A stretch of 64,000 nt of DNA from positions 4,248,501 through 4,312,500 of the forward strand of contig NZ_CP160680.1 of NCBI RefSeq assembly GCF_040784935.1, written 5' to 3'. The notes beneath the pieces were generated by a model. The model saw only the letters and a list, made by a program, of their open reading frames with translations. It had not been told where the DNA came from and ran no database searches. Of this stretch, positions 52,623 to 61,769 are shown piece after piece (positions within the stretch are counted from its first letter, which is position 1; the number at the start of each line of letters is the position of its first letter). The DNA comes from Lewinella sp. LCG006 (GTDB taxonomy: Bacteria > Bacteroidota > Bacteroidia > Chitinophagales > Saprospiraceae). The position numbers and the translations under genes were made by a program.

Positions 52623-52650
52623 AACTTGATGGACTATAGACATCAAAGTT
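52623..52650. promoter_or_regulatory. Operator-like inverted repeat in a divergent promoter region
   Basis: AACTTGATG (52623-52631) and CATCAAAGTT (52641-52650) are complementary apart from one extra base, with a 9-base spacer. It is located between the divergent SPOR-like and C39 exporter genes. Confidence 0.35.
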
Positions 52651-52775
52651 AAAGAATAATTGATTCGTTTGTGCCGACAGCGTTATTTTGATACGAGATT
52701 CTTGGAATTAAAGAGGAATACTTATCTTGTAAAGTGAGCGCATAAAAATAAGGTGCCCATTATCTTGAATTATTT

Positions 52776-54980
52776 ATGTTTAAGCGCTTTCCATTTTACC
52801 GGCAGCTTGATAGCATGGATTGTGGTCCTACCTGTTTGCGTATGGTCGCAGCTTATCATGGGCGCGAATACCCTCTTCCGTTTTTACGAGAGCACTCCTA
52901 TATCGAAAGAGACGGCGTAAGTCTTTTAGGAATCGTAAAAGCTGCGGAAGCCATTGGCCTGGAGACACACGCTTTTCGACTTCCTTGGGAGTCAGGTGAG
53001 GATGAAGCCAGTTTTCAAGACCTGGAATTGCCTTTAATCGCCCATTGGGAGCAGAATCATTTTGTGGTCGTATTCCGAATCACCAGCCGCTACGTATGGG
53101 TGGCTGATCCACGGGAGGCAGGTATCAAAAAAATGAGGCACCAGGAATTTATTCGCGGCTGGTGCTCAGTGGGGGAGGAGGAAGGCATTGTGCTGCTGCT
53201 CACGCCTACACCTGCTTTTTACGAGCAGGAGGGGCAAGCCGAAATCAGTGGCCCTCTTGGGTTTCGTTATTTGTTACAGTTTGTCAGACCCTATCGCCGG
53301 TTGGTGATACAGCTGCTGATCGGTTTATTAGGGCTGAGCGTTTTACAGTTGCTCTTTCCGTTTCTGACCCAGGCTATTGTAGATATTGGTATCAATAACC
53401 AAGACCTCGATTTCATCTTTTTGATGTTGATCGGGATGGTGCTTTTGTTTATTGGAGAAGTGACGATCACCCTTTTACAAGGATGGATTTTGCTGCACGT
53501 GGGTACACGGATCAATGTCAGTTTGGTCGCACAGTTTTTAAGGCGGGTGATGCGATTGCCAATTCGGTACTTCGATCAAAAGTCAACCGGAGATTTTTTA
53601 CAGCGTATCTATGACCAACGACGTATAGAGTCATTTTTGACCAATACTTCCCTCTCCGCCCTGTTTTCTTTTACGAGTCTGTTTATTCTGGGGGGCGTAT
53701 TGTGGTGGTACCATACGGGCATCTTTGTGGTCTTTTTTATTGCTGCTGTACTTTATGTTGTTTGGATATTAGTTTTCCTGAAACGACGTGCGCTGATCGA
53801 TCATCAACGCTTTCGCGAAATGACGGCCAACCAGAATACCTTGATAGAGTTGATCCAGGGCATGCCAGAAATAAAGCTGCAACAAAGTGAGCACAAACGG
53901 CGGATGGGTTGGGTCAAAATCCAAAACCAGCTTTTTCGTACGAATACCCGTTTTTTGAGCCTTACCCAAACGCAGGATACGGGGGCACAGTTTATCAGCC
54001 AACTCAAGGACATCATCATCATTGTGATTGCGGCACGCGCCGTTATTGCGGGGCACCTGACGCTGGGAGCCATGCTGGCCATACAGTACATCGTCGGGCA
54101 ACTCAATGTGCCCTTGCAACGGCTGGTGGGTTTTCTGCGAACGGCACAAGATGCCAAACTAAGTCTGGAACGCTTAGGCGAGCTACAGCAAATGGAAGCC
54201 GAAGAAAAGGAAGGCGAGCAGCGCATGGAGGAGCTACCTGAGGCGGCTGATCTGGTGTTGGAAAACCTGAGTTTTGCCTACAGCCCCCTTTCTGGCGATG
54301 TCCTCAAAGGGATTGATCTAAGGATACCACACGGCAAAGTGACCGCCATTGTGGGCGCAAGTGGAAGTGGAAAAACGACGCTGATTAAGCTCCTCCTTGG
54401 CTTCTATTTGCCCCAGCAAGGTCGCATTCAACTGGGCGACTACAATTTGCAAGGGTACGCCATCAGTGCTTGGCGCCGAGCTTGTGGAGCTGTTCTTCAG
54501 GATGGTTTCCTGTTTTCTGATACCATCGCCAATAACATCGCGGAAAGCAGCAGTGCCATAGAAATAGAACAACTGCGAAAGGCCATCAAATTGGCCAATC
54601 TGGAAGCATTTGTGCAGGAATTACCTCAGCAATTACAGACCAAAATAGGCCCACAAGGCAATGGCGTCAGCCAGGGGCAGCGCCAACGATTGCTGATTGC
54701 CCGAGCCATTTACAAAAATCCTTCCTTTCTATTTTTCGACGAAGCCACCAACGCACTGGATGCTGAAAACGAAAAAGTCATCGTCGATAACCTGGCCCAT
54801 TTTTTCGCAGGGCGCACCGTCGTAGTGGTCGCTCACCGTTTGAGCACCGTACGCAATGCCGATAAAATAGTCGTCCTCGAAGCCGGACAAATCGTGGAAG
54901 AGGGCACCCACGACGAGCTGGTGGCCAGGAAAGGCCGGTACCTGGAATTGATCAGTAACCAGTTGGAACTTGGCGGGTAG
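52776..54980 (+). CDS. C39-peptidase-containing ABC exporter
   Basis: A 734-residue exporter that cleaves double-glycine leaders and exports the peptide. The C39 peptidase (1-140) has the complete triad: Cys16 (DSMDCGPTCLRM), His95 (QNHFVVVF) and Asp111 (VADPRE). Six membrane helices span about 165-450. The ATPase (490-730) is intact: Walker A GASGSGKTT, signature VSQGQ, Walker B FLFFDEAT, H-loop VVAHRLSTV. No small gene with a GG-type leader was found beside it, so its cargo lies elsewhere or was missed. The nearby HlyD- and TolC-like genes can supply adaptor and channel. Confidence 0.93.
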   Translation: MFKRFPFYRQLDSMDCGPTCLRMVAAYHGREYPLPFLREHSYIERDGVSLLGIVKAAEAIGLETHAFRLPWESGEDEASFQDLELPLIAHWEQNHFVVVFRITSRYVWVADPREAGIKKMRHQEFIRGWCSVGEEEGIVLLLTPTPAFYEQEGQAEISGPLGFRYLLQFVRPYRRLVIQLLIGLLGLSVLQLLFPFLTQAIVDIGINNQDLDFIFLMLIGMVLLFIGEVTITLLQGWILLHVGTRINVSLVAQFLRRVMRLPIRYFDQKSTGDFLQRIYDQRRIESFLTNTSLSALFSFTSLFILGGVLWWYHTGIFVVFFIAAVLYVVWILVFLKRRALIDHQRFREMTANQNTLIELIQGMPEIKLQQSEHKRRMGWVKIQNQLFRTNTRFLSLTQTQDTGAQFISQLKDIIIIVIAARAVIAGHLTLGAMLAIQYIVGQLNVPLQRLVGFLRTAQDAKLSLERLGELQQMEAEEKEGEQRMEELPEAADLVLENLSFAYSPLSGDVLKGIDLRIPHGKVTAIVGASGSGKTTLIKLLLGFYLPQQGRIQLGDYNLQGYAISAWRRACGAVLQDGFLFSDTIANNIAESSSAIEIEQLRKAIKLANLEAFVQELPQQLQTKIGPQGNGVSQGQRQRLLIARAIYKNPSFLFFDEATNALDAENEKVIVDNLAHFFAGRTVVVVAHRLSTVRNADKIVVLEAGQIVEEGTHDELVARKGRYLELISNQLELGG

Positions 54981-55035
54981 AGGAATTGTTTTATAAGGGA
55001 GAAAACCGTATTTTTAAAAGAAAAACAGGATAGAT

Positions 55036-55596
55036 ATGACATCACTAGCTCCCCAACGCATGAAATTCACGGTTGATAGCTATTACAAAATGGCGGAGCA
55101 CGGACTATTGGAGAAAGACCGGCAGGTAGAATTAATTAATGGTGATATTATAGATATGAGTCCTATAAATAGTAAGCACGCTCGCATTGTTGATATTGTT
55201 ACAGAAGCATTAATACTGCATTTCAGTGGAAAAGCTATCGTGAGAGCTCAGAATCCTTTAAGTATCGGTGAAAAATCAGAACCGGAACCTGATGTGCTGG
55301 TCGCTAGGTTTGAACATCATCGTTACGGAGAAAATCATCCTGTGCCAGGAGATGTGTTGCTACTCATCGAAGTAGCCGATTCTTCCCTCTCCTTTGATCG
55401 CTCAGTGAAAAAGGCACTCTATGCAGAAGCAGGTATCCCTGAATACTGGATCATTAATCTGGTCGACGAACAAGTTGAGATTTTTCTAGAACCGGTTGAT
55501 GGTCACTATCAGGTAGAGCGCGTAGAACAAAAGTCAAAACTATTCACGACGACCATCCAGGGAAAGAAAATTGTTTTTGAGCAATTATTCGGATAA
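55036..55596 (+). CDS. Uma2/DUF820 PD-(D/E)XK nuclease-like protein
   Basis: A 186-residue protein of the Uma2 family. The restriction-endonuclease-like core shows SEPEPDVLVARFE (catalytic Asp), DVLLLIEVADSSLSFDR (Glu) and the typical KKALYAEAGIPEYWIINLVDE. The N-terminal MKFTVDSYYKMAEHGLLEKD and NGDIIDMSPI are also family hallmarks. Uma2 proteins abound in Cyanobacteria and some Bacteroidota; their biological role is unknown. It starts 55 bp after the exporter gene and is followed within 17 bp by an exonuclease gene. Confidence 0.88.
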   Translation: MTSLAPQRMKFTVDSYYKMAEHGLLEKDRQVELINGDIIDMSPINSKHARIVDIVTEALILHFSGKAIVRAQNPLSIGEKSEPEPDVLVARFEHHRYGENHPVPGDVLLLIEVADSSLSFDRSVKKALYAEAGIPEYWIINLVDEQVEIFLEPVDGHYQVERVEQKSKLFTTTIQGKKIVFEQLFG

Positions 55597-55613
55597 CAAG
55601 ATTAGCAAGATCC

Positions 55614-56183
55614 ATGTACCTCTTTTTTGATACCGAAACCAACGGCTTACCCAAAAACTGGAAAGCACCCGTCACTAACCTCAACAATTGGCCCAGATTG
55701 GTGCAAATTGCCTGGATATTATACAATGACAAAGGAGAAGAGATAGAACGCAATGATCATATCGTTAAGCCAGTAGGATTTAGCATCCCTTCCTCCGCCT
55801 CCGCTATTCATGGAATATCAACGGCAAGAGCGCTCGCGGAAGGAGAGGAATTACAGTCGGTGTTGGATGAATTTCACGCCCAGGTAGCACAAGCAAATTA
55901 CCTGGTCGCACACAATATATCGTTTGATGAAAAGATTGTAGGTGCCGAATTTTTAAGAAGTGGTATGAAAAATACCATCCCCACCAAGCGCCAGGTTTGT
56001 ACGATGTTAGGGACCACCGATTATGTAGCACTGCGCGGCCCCTATGGTTATAAGTGGCCGAAGTTAAGCGAATTGCACTACAAGCTTTTCGGCACCGGTT
56101 TTGAAGAAGCGCACAATGCAGCAGCTGATATCAATGCGACCGCCAGGTGCTTTTGGGAGGCTAAGCGGCGGGGTATTTTGTAG
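55614..56183 (+). CDS. DnaQ-like 3'-5' exonuclease (DEDDh)
   Basis: A 189-residue exonuclease. Motif ExoI is LFFDTETNGLP (Asp6, Glu8), ExoII is YLVAHNISFDEKI with its aspartate, and ExoIII is HNAAADINATARCF with the DEDDh histidine and aspartate. The family includes the proofreading subunit of DNA polymerase III and stand-alone RNA/DNA trimming enzymes. Without a DnaE partner or extra domains nearby, its substrate stays open. The gene follows the Uma2-like gene by 17 bp, probably in one transcript. Confidence 0.9.
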   Translation: MYLFFDTETNGLPKNWKAPVTNLNNWPRLVQIAWILYNDKGEEIERNDHIVKPVGFSIPSSASAIHGISTARALAEGEELQSVLDEFHAQVAQANYLVAHNISFDEKIVGAEFLRSGMKNTIPTKRQVCTMLGTTDYVALRGPYGYKWPKLSELHYKLFGTGFEEAHNAAADINATARCFWEAKRRGIL

Positions 56184-56218
56184 AGAGACCATCGAACAAA
56201 CAAACCATCTAACCACTC

Positions 56219-57604
56219 CTAAACCTCCGTCTCCAACCACTTCCCCTGGCGAAATAGAATAAACGCCAGAGCCGTAAGTACCATCTCTGCAATAATGATC
56301 GACCAGGTCACGCCCGCTACGCCGTACCCCAAATAGAGGCCCAGGTAATAACCAAGCGGGATTTCAACGATCCAGAAAGAAATGATATTGATGAGCATCG
56401 GCGTGCGGGTGTCTCCGGCGCCATTGAAGGCTTGCGTCAAGATCATACCAAAACCATAAAGGGTGTAGCCCAGCGCAAAGATCTTCAAAGCAGTAGTGCC
56501 TGCTGCAACGACGGCAGGAGTATCGTCGAAAAACACAATGAGGTGAGGCGCGAACAAGAGGTACCCAATAGAAATAAGCCCCAAAAAAGCACCAGCCATC
56601 AGCGCCGCTAGTTTTACGGAGCGTATGGCTCGATCAGGTTCTTTTGCTCCTAGATTTTGTCCTACTAGCGTTGCTGCTGCATTGGACAGGCCCCAGGCTG
56701 GCAACAAGGTGAAAATAATGAGGCGGATAGCAATGGTGTAGCCAGCCACAGCTTCGCTACCAAATTTGGCGATGATCCGCATCAAGAAAATCCAGCTGGC
56801 GGAAGCGATCAGGTATTGCATTGCTCCTGAAGAAGCAATTCTTCCGAGCCGTTTGAGGATGGCCCCGTCGAGCTGCCAGCCGCCGCTGCGTAATTGAATA
56901 GTGCCGCGACCACCGAAAAGAATGTAAAGCTGGAACGCCACGCCCAGGCCGCGCCCGACAGTAGTGGCTACCGCTGCCCCCGTAACGCCCATGGCCGGAA
57001 TGGGCCCGAAACCGTGGATGAAAATAGGGTCGAGAATGATATTGATACCATTGGCTATCCAGAGCGCGCGCATGGCGTAAGCCGCATCTCCTGCCCCGCG
57101 GAAAATACCATTCAATAAAAAGAGGAGCATAATCACCGCATTGCTGCCAAAAAGTAGTCGGGTGTAATTTTTACCCGAAGCGATCAGCGTTTCACTCCCT
57201 CCCATCATTCGCAAAATATCCTCGGCATAGATAACGCCAGGTATGCCCAGTATCAGGCTCACACCTATGGCCAGGAAAATGGCTTGCTTGGCTACGCGCG
57301 ATGCACTGGCATGGTCTTTTTGTCCCACATAGCGGGAAATCATCGCCACCGGTGCGGTACTTATCCCAATGGCAATGGCATAAACCAAAGTAATGACCGA
57401 CTCTGTCAGGCCTACCGTAGCTACGGCATCCGGGCTCACCTTGGCGACAAAGTAAGCATCTACTAATGCAAAAAGCGACTCCATGGCCATCTCCAGCACC
57501 ATCGGGATACTGAGCATGACAATGGCTTTTTTTATCGAACCTGAGGTGTAATCGTATTCGTCACCGCGGAGTGCGGCGCGGAAGAGTTGGAGGAGTTTGT
57601 TCAT
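56219..57604 (-). CDS. MATE-family efflux transporter
   Basis: A 461-residue inner-membrane antiporter. The start at 57604 (MNKLLQLFRAALRGDEYDYT) is preferred; an in-frame ATG at 57682 adds 26 unlike residues. Twelve hydrophobic helices, two related halves, and the MATE phrases GSIKKAIVMLSIPMVLEMAME, AVATTVGRGLG, LVGQNLGAKEPDRA and FNGAGDTRTPM are seen. MATE pumps expel cationic drugs or metabolites using Na+ or H+. It is convergent with the exonuclease gene (35 bp between stops). No local regulator gene is evident. Confidence 0.92.
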   Translation of the reverse strand: MNKLLQLFRAALRGDEYDYTSGSIKKAIVMLSIPMVLEMAMESLFALVDAYFVAKVSPDAVATVGLTESVITLVYAIAIGISTAPVAMISRYVGQKDHASASRVAKQAIFLAIGVSLILGIPGVIYAEDILRMMGGSETLIASGKNYTRLLFGSNAVIMLLFLLNGIFRGAGDAAYAMRALWIANGINIILDPIFIHGFGPIPAMGVTGAAVATTVGRGLGVAFQLYILFGGRGTIQLRSGGWQLDGAILKRLGRIASSGAMQYLIASASWIFLMRIIAKFGSEAVAGYTIAIRLIIFTLLPAWGLSNAAATLVGQNLGAKEPDRAIRSVKLAALMAGAFLGLISIGYLLFAPHLIVFFDDTPAVVAAGTTALKIFALGYTLYGFGMILTQAFNGAGDTRTPMLINIISFWIVEIPLGYYLGLYLGYGVAGVTWSIIIAEMVLTALAFILFRQGKWLETEV

Positions 57605-58010
57605 GGGGGAGGTTGGTCGCCGATAAGGTAAACCCGTTTTGTGTTTGCAGTAGTTGGTATCTAAGTACGAATCAATGGGCAAAGGTCTACTTTTACAGGA
57701 ATAGTTCCTAGATTAAATAATATTTATCTCTTTTCTAATGTTTTTATTAAACCAACTACTTTTTGCGTATACTACTGCATTGAGTAACCCTTCTGAAGCA
57801 TTCTTCCCCCTACGCTTCTGTATGCACTAACCCAAGAAAGGTCTGTTTTTGATTTTTGGTAATGTCGAAAATTATTATTCCTCTGTAACGAATTGTGTTC
57901 GGCGGGTAATAATAATCGTATAGCCGTAATGCATCCCGATAGAAGTTTTTGGGCAATCACCTAAAACACTTTTTGATCGGTATACCCGTGCACCCTAAAA
58001 CTATTATACC
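57605..58010. other. Intergenic region between the MATE and LuxR-type genes
   Basis: About 400 bp of A/T-rich DNA between divergent genes. A 62-codon minus-strand frame (57772-57960) has no signal, motif or plausible composition, so I do not call it. The region should contain both promoters, but I found no full TTG/TAnnTTTG pair. Confidence 0.5.
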
Positions 58011-58628
58011 ATGTCTACTCCTATCTATCTTTTGGGAAAAAGCCCCTTGGTTCTCCTTGGCCTGGAAAGTGTTTTGAGCGATACTTCTTTCAATTTTCAG
58101 CGAAGTTTTTTACTGGGAAAGGAGGAATTCTGCCCGAATTGTTCGACAGACTTCTTGCTCTTTGTTCAATTAAAGGAGGAGAAAGATGGTCGCTTTACTT
58201 GTCTGAAAAATTTAGTTAAAAATTATCCTTTAGCTCGTCTTATTGTACTGCACGATGCGACAGATGTGAAACACATTAAAGCTTGTTTCCGAATAGGGAT
58301 AAGTGCTTATCTATTATCGAGTATTTGTGCAGCGGATGTTCGACAGGCAATCCAGGCTGTTGCCAGTGGGCAGACTTACCTTGATCCCGTTTTAAGTCAG
58401 TATTGGGCGAGCCAGACGATGGGTTTAGGTAGCGAAAATTTAGCACTCACCCGACGGGAAAAAGAAGTACTTGACTTAATTGTAGAAGAGTACACCACCA
58501 AAGAGATTGCCCAACAGTTGTACATCAGCCCCTGTACGGCAGAAACCCATCGGATGAATATTATCCAGAAAATGGGCGTCAGAAATACGGCCGGCGTCGT
58601 CCGCGAAGCCGTGCGGATGGGTTGGTAG
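58011..58628 (+). CDS. LuxR-type regulator with a degenerate receiver domain
   Basis: A 205-residue NarL/FixJ-like protein. The C-terminal LuxR HTH (about 142-205) is complete: LTRREKEVLDLIVEEYTTKE, IAQQLYISPCTAETHRMNII, QKMGVRNTAGVV. The N-terminal 120 residues have the receiver fold, but the acidic pair is replaced (IYLLGKSP), no aspartate stands at the phosphorylation position (LLFVQLKEE), and the conserved lysine is serine (AYLLSSI). It therefore cannot be a normal phospho-regulated response regulator. It lies 138 bp before the first eCIS gene on the same strand and is a candidate controller of that locus. Confidence 0.85.
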   Translation: MSTPIYLLGKSPLVLLGLESVLSDTSFNFQRSFLLGKEEFCPNCSTDFLLFVQLKEEKDGRFTCLKNLVKNYPLARLIVLHDATDVKHIKACFRIGISAYLLSSICAADVRQAIQAVASGQTYLDPVLSQYWASQTMGLGSENLALTRREKEVLDLIVEEYTTKEIAQQLYISPCTAETHRMNIIQKMGVRNTAGVVREAVRMGW

Positions 58629-58766
58629 TGCTTCTCATGGAAAACCACTAGATAGATAATTCCGGGTTTTCCTCGATGTTTATTGTATTAATTACCAGCA
58701 AATTGTGGGAGTCTTAGCACTTGTGTTGAGTAGCTTTTTTACCTGAACCTATTACCTCATTAGCTC

Positions 58767-59375
58767 ATGCCAACAGTACGCGATACCATCGCCGATACTT
58801 TATCGATCCTCAGGCTGACCCTTGAAAACGGGCTGAATGGTATCGAAACCAATACTGACGACGCTGTTGAACTTAATAACATTGCCTTTTGGGATGTGGC
58901 GAGCACAGACCCTCGTGCCGTAGGTAACAGTATTATCGTAACTCTAGTCAAAACAGAGGAGGAATTTGCGATGAAGAACCAGCCTGCTCATCGCCGAAAT
59001 CCGGTTACTGGCGGCTTGGAATACGTCAATCCTCCAGTCTTTTTAAATCTCCACGTACTCTTCACGGTAAATACCCCGAATTATGATACTGCGCTTACCT
59101 ATCTGTCCAGAATCATCGGCTTTTTCCAGCACCAGCGTGTTTTCACGGAAAACAATTCCGCTATTCCCAATGATGTCAATATTGATACCTTTCACTTCAA
59201 TGTGAGCATGTTGTCTCCCTCGTTGGAGCAGCTTAATCATTTATGGGGGATTTTGGGAGGAAGGATGTTGCCTAGCGTATTGTATCGGTTCCAGATTCAG
59301 CGCATTGAATACATTGACCAGCCTGCACCTGCACCACAGATTGAGACCATCATTGTGAACGAACAACTGTATTAG
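58767..59375 (+). CDS. eCIS cap/terminator protein, Pvc16/DUF4255 family
   Basis: A 202-residue protein matching the Pvc16 N-terminal (DUF4255) family: VRDTIADTLSILRLTLENGL at the start, VFLNLHVLFTVNTPNYDTAL with YLSRIIGFFQHQRVFT in the middle, and SLEQLNHLWGILGGRMLPSVLYRFQIQRI at the end. Members are related to phage tail terminators and cap the tube-sheath end of extracellular contractile injection systems (Afp16/Pvc16). In Afp/PVC clusters it is encoded last, whereas here it precedes the sheath genes. The following gene starts 2 bp after its stop, so translation is coupled. Confidence 0.9.
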   Translation: MPTVRDTIADTLSILRLTLENGLNGIETNTDDAVELNNIAFWDVASTDPRAVGNSIIVTLVKTEEEFAMKNQPAHRRNPVTGGLEYVNPPVFLNLHVLFTVNTPNYDTALTYLSRIIGFFQHQRVFTENNSAIPNDVNIDTFHFNVSMLSPSLEQLNHLWGILGGRMLPSVLYRFQIQRIEYIDQPAPAPQIETIIVNEQLY

Positions 59376-59377
59376 CA

Positions 59378-60169
59378 ATGGGCTTCATCATCAAATATCA
59401 GCGGGTAATTAAGCTACATTTTTGGCAGTATCATTGGTTGCTTAAGGGAGCAGATGTACTAGTTTTGCCTCCGTCTGGGAGTACACAAGCTGTACAAGAA
59501 AGGATCATCGCCTACGATTTGAGGAATGTACTCAAGATCAACCTGACCTCCGCTTCACAAAGAGAACTGGATAAAAGAGGCCTGGTTTTCAAAGCAAATA
59601 CCACAGGAGCAATTATCGTAAGCAAAGATGGTTACACGGAAGTGGATGCTTCCTACCGACTCAGTTTTGCGGTAAGCTTGATCGATCCCCAGTGGCCCTC
59701 CTATACCGTAACTGGTGTGAATGATATTCAAAACCAGATCTTTCATCTGACTAATTTCGGTCGGGTGCCTGCTGCTAGGACCTTATTAACGGACGGTGGA
59801 AACAATACCCTACGCAGCACTCATTTTGTCCCCAAACAGGGCCGAGTGGTTAGGTTGCCACAGCTGGTAGCTGGAACGGCTACTACGATTGATGTATTTG
59901 ACGCACTAAGTAACGTAGTTACTCCGGTGCTGAGTTTCACGTTTCCGGCCATTACCGGACAAACGGAATATGAATTGGACTGCCGCTCTTTGCGCGAGGG
60001 CCTTTACCGTTTTGCGGGCGGCAATATCACGCCTGCTACCCAATATCTCGGCCTAGAAAATGAGCCTGCACTGATCGGAGTAGTAGACTTATTTACCAAG
60101 GATTGGGATGGAGCGGGTAATCCTGCTCAAGAAGGCTCGGAGTATGATATTCGGCTTGCAAAGCCTTAA
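59378..60169 (+). CDS. Unknown eCIS-linked protein, 263 residues
   Basis: I do not recognise a family. It begins 2 bp after the Pvc16 stop and ends 44 bp before the first sheath gene, so it belongs to the eCIS operon. The protein is mostly beta: a first domain (about 1-120; VLVLPPSGSTQAVQERII, GLVFKANTTGAIIVSKDGYT) and a second (about 140-263) with LPQLVAGTATTIDVFDALSN and TEYELDCRSLREGLYRFAGG, which looks like an Ig- or beta-sandwich fold. No signal peptide, membrane helix or catalytic motif. It could be a structural accessory, collar or surface decoration of the particle. Confidence 0.75.
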   Translation: MGFIIKYQRVIKLHFWQYHWLLKGADVLVLPPSGSTQAVQERIIAYDLRNVLKINLTSASQRELDKRGLVFKANTTGAIIVSKDGYTEVDASYRLSFAVSLIDPQWPSYTVTGVNDIQNQIFHLTNFGRVPAARTLLTDGGNNTLRSTHFVPKQGRVVRLPQLVAGTATTIDVFDALSNVVTPVLSFTFPAITGQTEYELDCRSLREGLYRFAGGNITPATQYLGLENEPALIGVVDLFTKDWDGAGNPAQEGSEYDIRLAKP

Positions 60170-60213
60170 AGTATTGAAAACTGATTTTGCCAAAACTCAT
60201 AAATATCTGATAT

Positions 60214-61674
60214 ATGCCTACTAATTATGCTATTCCCGGCGTGTACGTAGAGGAAATTACCAAATTCCCTCCAGCCGTCGCTCAGGTAGAAACCGCCATC
60301 CCGGCTTTCGTTGGCTATACGGAACGCAGGCTAGACGCCAACGGTGGTACCCTGGCCCAGGATACACCGGTGCGAATTTCCTCCATGACGGAATTTGAAA
60401 CACGGTTTGGCAATGCCCCCGGACTTACCGTTGGAGAGGTACGCCTTGATGCGAGCAATAATTTCCTGGGAGCTACCATCAGTACCTTGTTTTATTTGCA
60501 TCATGCGGTGCAGATGTTCTACGCTAACGGCGGCGGAGATTGCTACATCGTATCGGTAGCGGCGGCCCCTGGCTTTAGCGGAGGATATGTTTCTGGAGAA
60601 ATCCTGAGTGGCATCAACGCACTTGAGTTAGTAGACGAGCCTACCTTGATTTGTTTTCCGGATGCAGCAGGAAAAAATGATGCAGGCATATCCACTTCTC
60701 TACAAGTGAGGGCACTCGAGATTTGTGCGGAATTGGGTGACCGATTTACGATTTGTGATACGCTCTTGGGGGACCCACTAGGAACTACCTTTCGCAATGA
60801 AATTGGTATTAATAACCTCAAATACGGAGCGGCTTATACCCCTTGGTTGGAAGCTACCTTTGCTAAAAATCTGACTTTTAGAGAATTAAGTACGGGCATT
60901 TTTACCCGTAACGGGGTGAGTGGCCTGGCCTTAGAAGCACTCACTACGGATACTACTACGCAAACACTGATCACGACTTACCGCACCAATTTGGGGGTAG
61001 AAACGGAAGCAGAACTTGCGGACAGGGAGCAGGCGCTGCGCAATAATTTTGGCTTGTACAAAGCGATCGTTGCAGCGATCAATGGTTTACCCCTTTCTAT
61101 GCCTCCTAGCGGTGCGATTGCTGGTGTCTACGCGACGGTAGATCGTAATCGCGGTGTATGGAAAGCCCCTGCCAACGTGAGTCTTAACCTGGTTGCAGAA
61201 CCAAGCTCGGGTTTTACCCAAGGGCAATTGGCCAATCTGAATATTGATCCCGTTGCTGGGAAATCGATCAATGCCATCCGGACATTCACCGGAAAGGGCG
61301 TGCTCGTTTGGGGGGCTCGTACCCTGGCTGGTAACGATAATGAATGGCGCTATATTAATGTTCGACGCTTCTACAATATGGTCGAAGAATCGGTGAAGAA
61401 AGCAGCTGGACAATTTGTCTTTGAACCCAATGATGCCAATACCTGGGTGCGGGTACAGGGAATGATTGAAAACTTTCTGACCCTACAGTGGCGGGCTGGC
61501 GCCTTGCAGGGGGCAAAACAAGAACACGCCTTTCAGGTAGCCGTAGGCTTGGGAAAAACCATGACTGCTGATGATATTCTGAATGGCCGGATGATCGTAC
61601 AGATTGCTATGGCCCCCGTGCGGCCTGCTGAATTTATCATCTTGCGCTTTGAGCAAAAAATGCCGGAAGCATAG
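60214..61674 (+). CDS. Contractile tail sheath protein (first paralogue)
   Basis: A 486-residue sheath subunit. The N-terminus TNYAIPGVYVEEITKFPPAV with VETAIPAFVGYTE is typical of phage and eCIS sheath proteins and forms the inter-subunit mesh. The C-terminal domain is the strongly conserved contractile core: KGVLVWGARTLAGNDNEWRY, INVRRFYNMVEESVKKAAGQ, FEPNDANTWVRVQGMIENFL. The protein polymerises around the tube and contracts to drive it through a target membrane. The next gene encodes a longer paralogue with nearly the same ends. Confidence 0.95.
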   Translation: MPTNYAIPGVYVEEITKFPPAVAQVETAIPAFVGYTERRLDANGGTLAQDTPVRISSMTEFETRFGNAPGLTVGEVRLDASNNFLGATISTLFYLHHAVQMFYANGGGDCYIVSVAAAPGFSGGYVSGEILSGINALELVDEPTLICFPDAAGKNDAGISTSLQVRALEICAELGDRFTICDTLLGDPLGTTFRNEIGINNLKYGAAYTPWLEATFAKNLTFRELSTGIFTRNGVSGLALEALTTDTTTQTLITTYRTNLGVETEAELADREQALRNNFGLYKAIVAAINGLPLSMPPSGAIAGVYATVDRNRGVWKAPANVSLNLVAEPSSGFTQGQLANLNIDPVAGKSINAIRTFTGKGVLVWGARTLAGNDNEWRYINVRRFYNMVEESVKKAAGQFVFEPNDANTWVRVQGMIENFLTLQWRAGALQGAKQEHAFQVAVGLGKTMTADDILNGRMIVQIAMAPVRPAEFIILRFEQKMPEA

Positions 61675-61769
61675 CTTGACTTGCACCATTTGGCGAAAGC
61701 CGAACTTAATTATTGACCCATTTTATTGATTCTTCATTGGATACGATAGACTAAAAAATCCTATTGACT

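Noticed and set aside
57772-57960. 62-codon minus-strand frame upstream of the MATE gene
   Set aside because: No hydrophobic signal, motif or plausible start context; probably chance in intergenic DNA.
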